7,212 nt of DNA from Pseudomonadota bacterium. GTDB taxonomy: Bacteria; Pseudomonadota; Alphaproteobacteria; Sphingomonadales; Sphingomonadaceae. The first letter of the stretch is position 1, and each line of letters starts with the position of its first letter. The translations under genes and the position numbers were made by a program. This document shows positions 5,955-7,212 of this stretch, piece by piece. The stretch lies in contig JARXKO010000073.1 in NCBI GenBank assembly GCA_030271595.1, forward strand, positions 1 through 7,212. The letters are read 5' to 3'. The notes beneath the pieces are model-generated. The model saw only the letters and a program-made list of their open reading frames with translations. It was not told where the DNA came from and did no database searches.

Positions 5955-7013
5955 CTATCGCCGGGCGATGGCGTCCGCCAGAACCCCGACCGACATGGCG
6001 TAAAAATTCGAGCAATTATAGTCGAGGATGGCGCGGTAATTGGCGGTCAGCAGATAAGCGGTCGAGCCCGGGCCATCGGGTTCGAGCAGGAAGGCGAGCT
6101 CAGTGTCGGGCAGCGAGCGGCCCAGCGGGACCATCCCAAGCGAGCGCCATTCGCGCATCGTCAGCCAGCGGCTGTGGCGGCGGAACACCTGCGGGCAGCG
6201 CTGGGCGATGACCCGCGAGACGATCGCCTGGCGGTTGAGGGTCGCGGGAACGCGCACGGGCACACCCCAGGCGACATTGGCCTTCCACCCCGCGTCGCGC
6301 AGATACATGGCGATCGAGGCAAGCCCGTCGAGCTCGTCGTTCCAGATATTGGCATAGCCGTCGCCGTCGCCGTCGGCGCGCAGACGCAACGCGACCGAGG
6401 GCATGAACTGGGGATAGCCCGTGGCCCCCGCCCAGCTGCCCTTGAGCCGCCACCGCGGTACCCCCTGGTCGATCAGCTTGAGCGCCGCAATGAACTCGGA
6501 TTCGAAGAATTCGCGGCGGCGGCCGTAATAGCCCAGGCTGGCAAGCGCCTCGAGCAGGTCGTAATTGCCGGTTACCTCGCCATAGCTGGTTTCGTGGCCC
6601 CAGATCGCCATCAGCACGGCGCTATCGACCCCGGTGCGCTGCTCGAGCGAGCGCAGCGCGTTGTAATGGTCGTAATAATTGGCCCGGCCGCGGCTGATCA
6701 TCGAGGCCGTGACGTGGCGGCGAAGATAGGGCGAGATGGCGAAGACCTGACCGGTCGAGGTGGTTGCTGCACCAGGCTCGGTCGCTTCCATGCGGATCGC
6801 GCTCTGGTTGATCGACATCCCCGGCACATTGGCAGCGACCGTCTCGGGACGGACGCCCTGCTGGCGGGCGAGGATCGCGAGCCGCAGCTTATAGGTGTCC
6901 CAGGCGCTTCGGGTCTGCGCCAAGGCTGCAATCGACCCGCTCACGCTCGGTCCGCTGATGCCGACCAATGCGGCCAGCAATCCCACCGACAGCCAATTCG
7001 CCAACCGCTTCAC
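5955..7013 (-). CDS. mltB: Periplasmic MltB-family lytic murein transglycosylase
   Basis: This GH103-type enzyme cleaves the MurNAc-GlcNAc bond of peptidoglycan to give 1,6-anhydroMurNAc ends. With GTG 7013 as start it has 352 residues. Positions in this numbering are: signal peptide about 1-33 (MKRLANWLSVGLLAALVGIS, then ...IAALAQ), catalytic glutamate E141 in AIWGHETSYGEVTGNYD, GSWAGATGYPQFMPS at 192-206, and an EF-hand-like loop DGDGDGYANIWN at 214-225. No cysteine lipobox is present, so a soluble periplasmic protein is expected. The C-terminal part (from about 280, with RREWRSLG-like and NCSNFYAMSVGVLADAI) matches the second MltB_2 lobe. The frame is open to a GTG at 7076, but the extra 21 residues precede a typical MKR signal start, and GGGAG at 7019..7023 sits 5 nt before GTG 7013. 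It is the first gene of the operon. Confidence 0.93.
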   Translation of the reverse strand: MKRLANWLSVGLLAALVGISGPSVSGSIAALAQTRSAWDTYKLRLAILARQQGVRPETVAANVPGMSINQSAIRMEATEPGAATTSTGQVFAISPYLRRHVTASMISRGRANYYDHYNALRSLEQRTGVDSAVLMAIWGHETSYGEVTGNYDLLEALASLGYYGRRREFFESEFIAALKLIDQGVPRWRLKGSWAGATGYPQFMPSVALRLRADGDGDGYANIWNDELDGLASIAMYLRDAGWKANVAWGVPVRVPATLNRQAIVSRVIAQRCPQVFRRHSRWLTMREWRSLGMVPLGRSLPDTELAFLLEPDGPGSTAYLLTANYRAILDYNCSNFYAMSVGVLADAIARR

Positions 7014-7018
7014 GCTCA

Positions 7019-7023
7019 CTCCC
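7019..7023 (-). promoter_or_regulatory. Shine-Dalgarno site fixing the mltB start
   Basis: On the minus strand GGGAG is followed by the 5-nt spacer TGAGC and then GTG AAG CGG, which begins a canonical lysine/arginine signal-peptide n-region. The in-frame upstream GTG codons at 7019 and 7076 lack a comparably placed purine tract. This supports 7013 as the start. Confidence 0.6.
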
Positions 7024-7084
7024 ACGAATAAATACCAGGCTAGGCCGGATAGCGCATGGGACGCCAGCAAGTTCACCGTGCGCC

Positions 7085-7113
7085 TTGCACGTTCCGCCCT
7101 GCCGAGCGATAGG
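7085..7113 (+). promoter_or_regulatory. Candidate promoter of tRNA-Ser
   Basis: TTGCAC (7085..7090) resembles a -35 box and is separated by 17 nt from GATAGG (7108..7113), a weak -10 box. The tRNA begins 18 nt beyond the -10, which fits a short leader removed by RNase P. The hexamer matches are only partial and the surroundings are GC-rich, so this is tentative. Confidence 0.3.
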
Positions 7114-7131
7114 CGCGGGGCGTACGGCGCT

Positions 7132-7212
7132 GGAGAGGTGGCCGAGTGGTTTAAGGCAGCGGTCTTGAAAACCGCCGTAGGTGAAAGCTTACCGTGGGTT
7201 CGAATCCCACCC
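7132..7212 (+). tRNA. tRNA-Ser (anticodon UGA), 3' end cut by the window
   Basis: The cloverleaf can be drawn almost completely. The 5' acceptor strand is GGAGAGG (7132..7138), and the D arm is closed by GCC/GGC from 7141 with the GAGTGGTTTAA loop region. The anticodon stem GCGGT/ACCGC flanks the loop CTTGAAA with anticodon TGA at 7166..7168. The long class II variable arm GTAGG-TGAAAG-CTTAC (7177..7192, one G-U pair) is typical of serine tRNAs. The T arm is GTGGG-TTCGAAT-CCCAC (7194..7210). Only the first two bases (CC) of the 3' acceptor strand are inside the window; the remaining five, the discriminator and any encoded CCA lie beyond it. It reads UCA and, by wobble, other UCN codons. It is transcribed divergently from the operon. 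Confidence 0.97.

Larger units (their letters stand above)
7014..7131. other. Divergent intergenic region between the operon and tRNA-Ser
   Basis: These 118 nt separate mltB (leftward) from the tRNA (rightward) and must contain promoter elements for the tRNA and probably for the operon. No ORF with coding character is seen. An AT-rich patch around 7024..7036 (reading GGTATTTATTCG on the minus strand) could hold a -10-like TATTTA for mltB. No matching -35 is found 16-18 nt upstream, so I do not call that promoter. Confidence 0.6.

Noticed and set aside
5940..7031. Plus-strand open frame of 363 codons opposite mltB
   Set aside because: Covers almost exactly the mltB gene on the other strand with no motif or ribosome-binding site of its own; a mirror frame.
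7014..7076. N-terminal extension of mltB to the GTG at 7076
   Set aside because: It would put 21 residues ahead of a normal signal peptide; the better ribosome-binding site supports the start at 7013.
7132..7212. tRNA-Ser as an integration site for a mobile element
   Set aside because: tRNA-Ser genes are common attachment sites, but the tRNA 3' end is outside the window and no integrase or repeated tRNA fragment is seen inside it.

Overview
The window looks like ordinary chromosome from a high-GC alphaproteobacterium, most likely a member of the Sphingomonadales. This rests on the protein character (zinc-free ~500-residue MetG, delta' with a GPKGVGKA P-loop), the dacC-tmk-holB-metG-tatD-MBL gene order, GC-rich wobble positions and frequent GTG starts. 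The lineage is inferred from memory of families, not from a search.

Every protein gene is on the minus strand. Reading from right to left (5'->3' of the transcript), the order is: a GH103/MltB-type lytic transglycosylase (5955..7013), a D,D-carboxypeptidase of the PBP5/DacC type (4731..5909), thymidylate kinase (4097..4723), DNA polymerase III delta' (3120..4100), methionyl-tRNA synthetase (1590..3095), a TatD-type DNase (814..1593), a PhnP-like metallo-beta-lactamase-fold hydrolase (53..817), and the first 17 codons of a further gene that runs off the left edge (1..53). Spacing is very tight: 45 nt, 7 nt, GTGA overlap, 24 nt, ATGA overlap, GTGA overlap, TGATG overlap. No terminator is visible, so this is almost certainly one translationally coupled transcription unit.

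At the right edge a class II tRNA-Ser(UGA) gene is on the plus strand, divergent from the operon and cut off by the end of the window. The 118 nt between it and the operon (7014..7131) must hold the outward promoters for both directions. Only a weak sigma70-like candidate for the tRNA is visible there.

Functionally, the operon joins peptidoglycan trimming in the periplasm (MltB, DacC) with dTTP synthesis (Tmk), clamp loading at the replication fork (HolB), Met-tRNA charging (MetG) and two metal-dependent hydrolases (TatD, MBL). It is a growth and housekeeping cluster. I found no mobile element, CRISPR array, phage gene, toxin-antitoxin pair or new system. The points worth a second look are modest: an mltB gene at the head of the cluster, an orphan PhnP-like enzyme whose ribosome-binding site sits in a small hairpin, start codons that need care, and family-specific losses in HolB and MetG.
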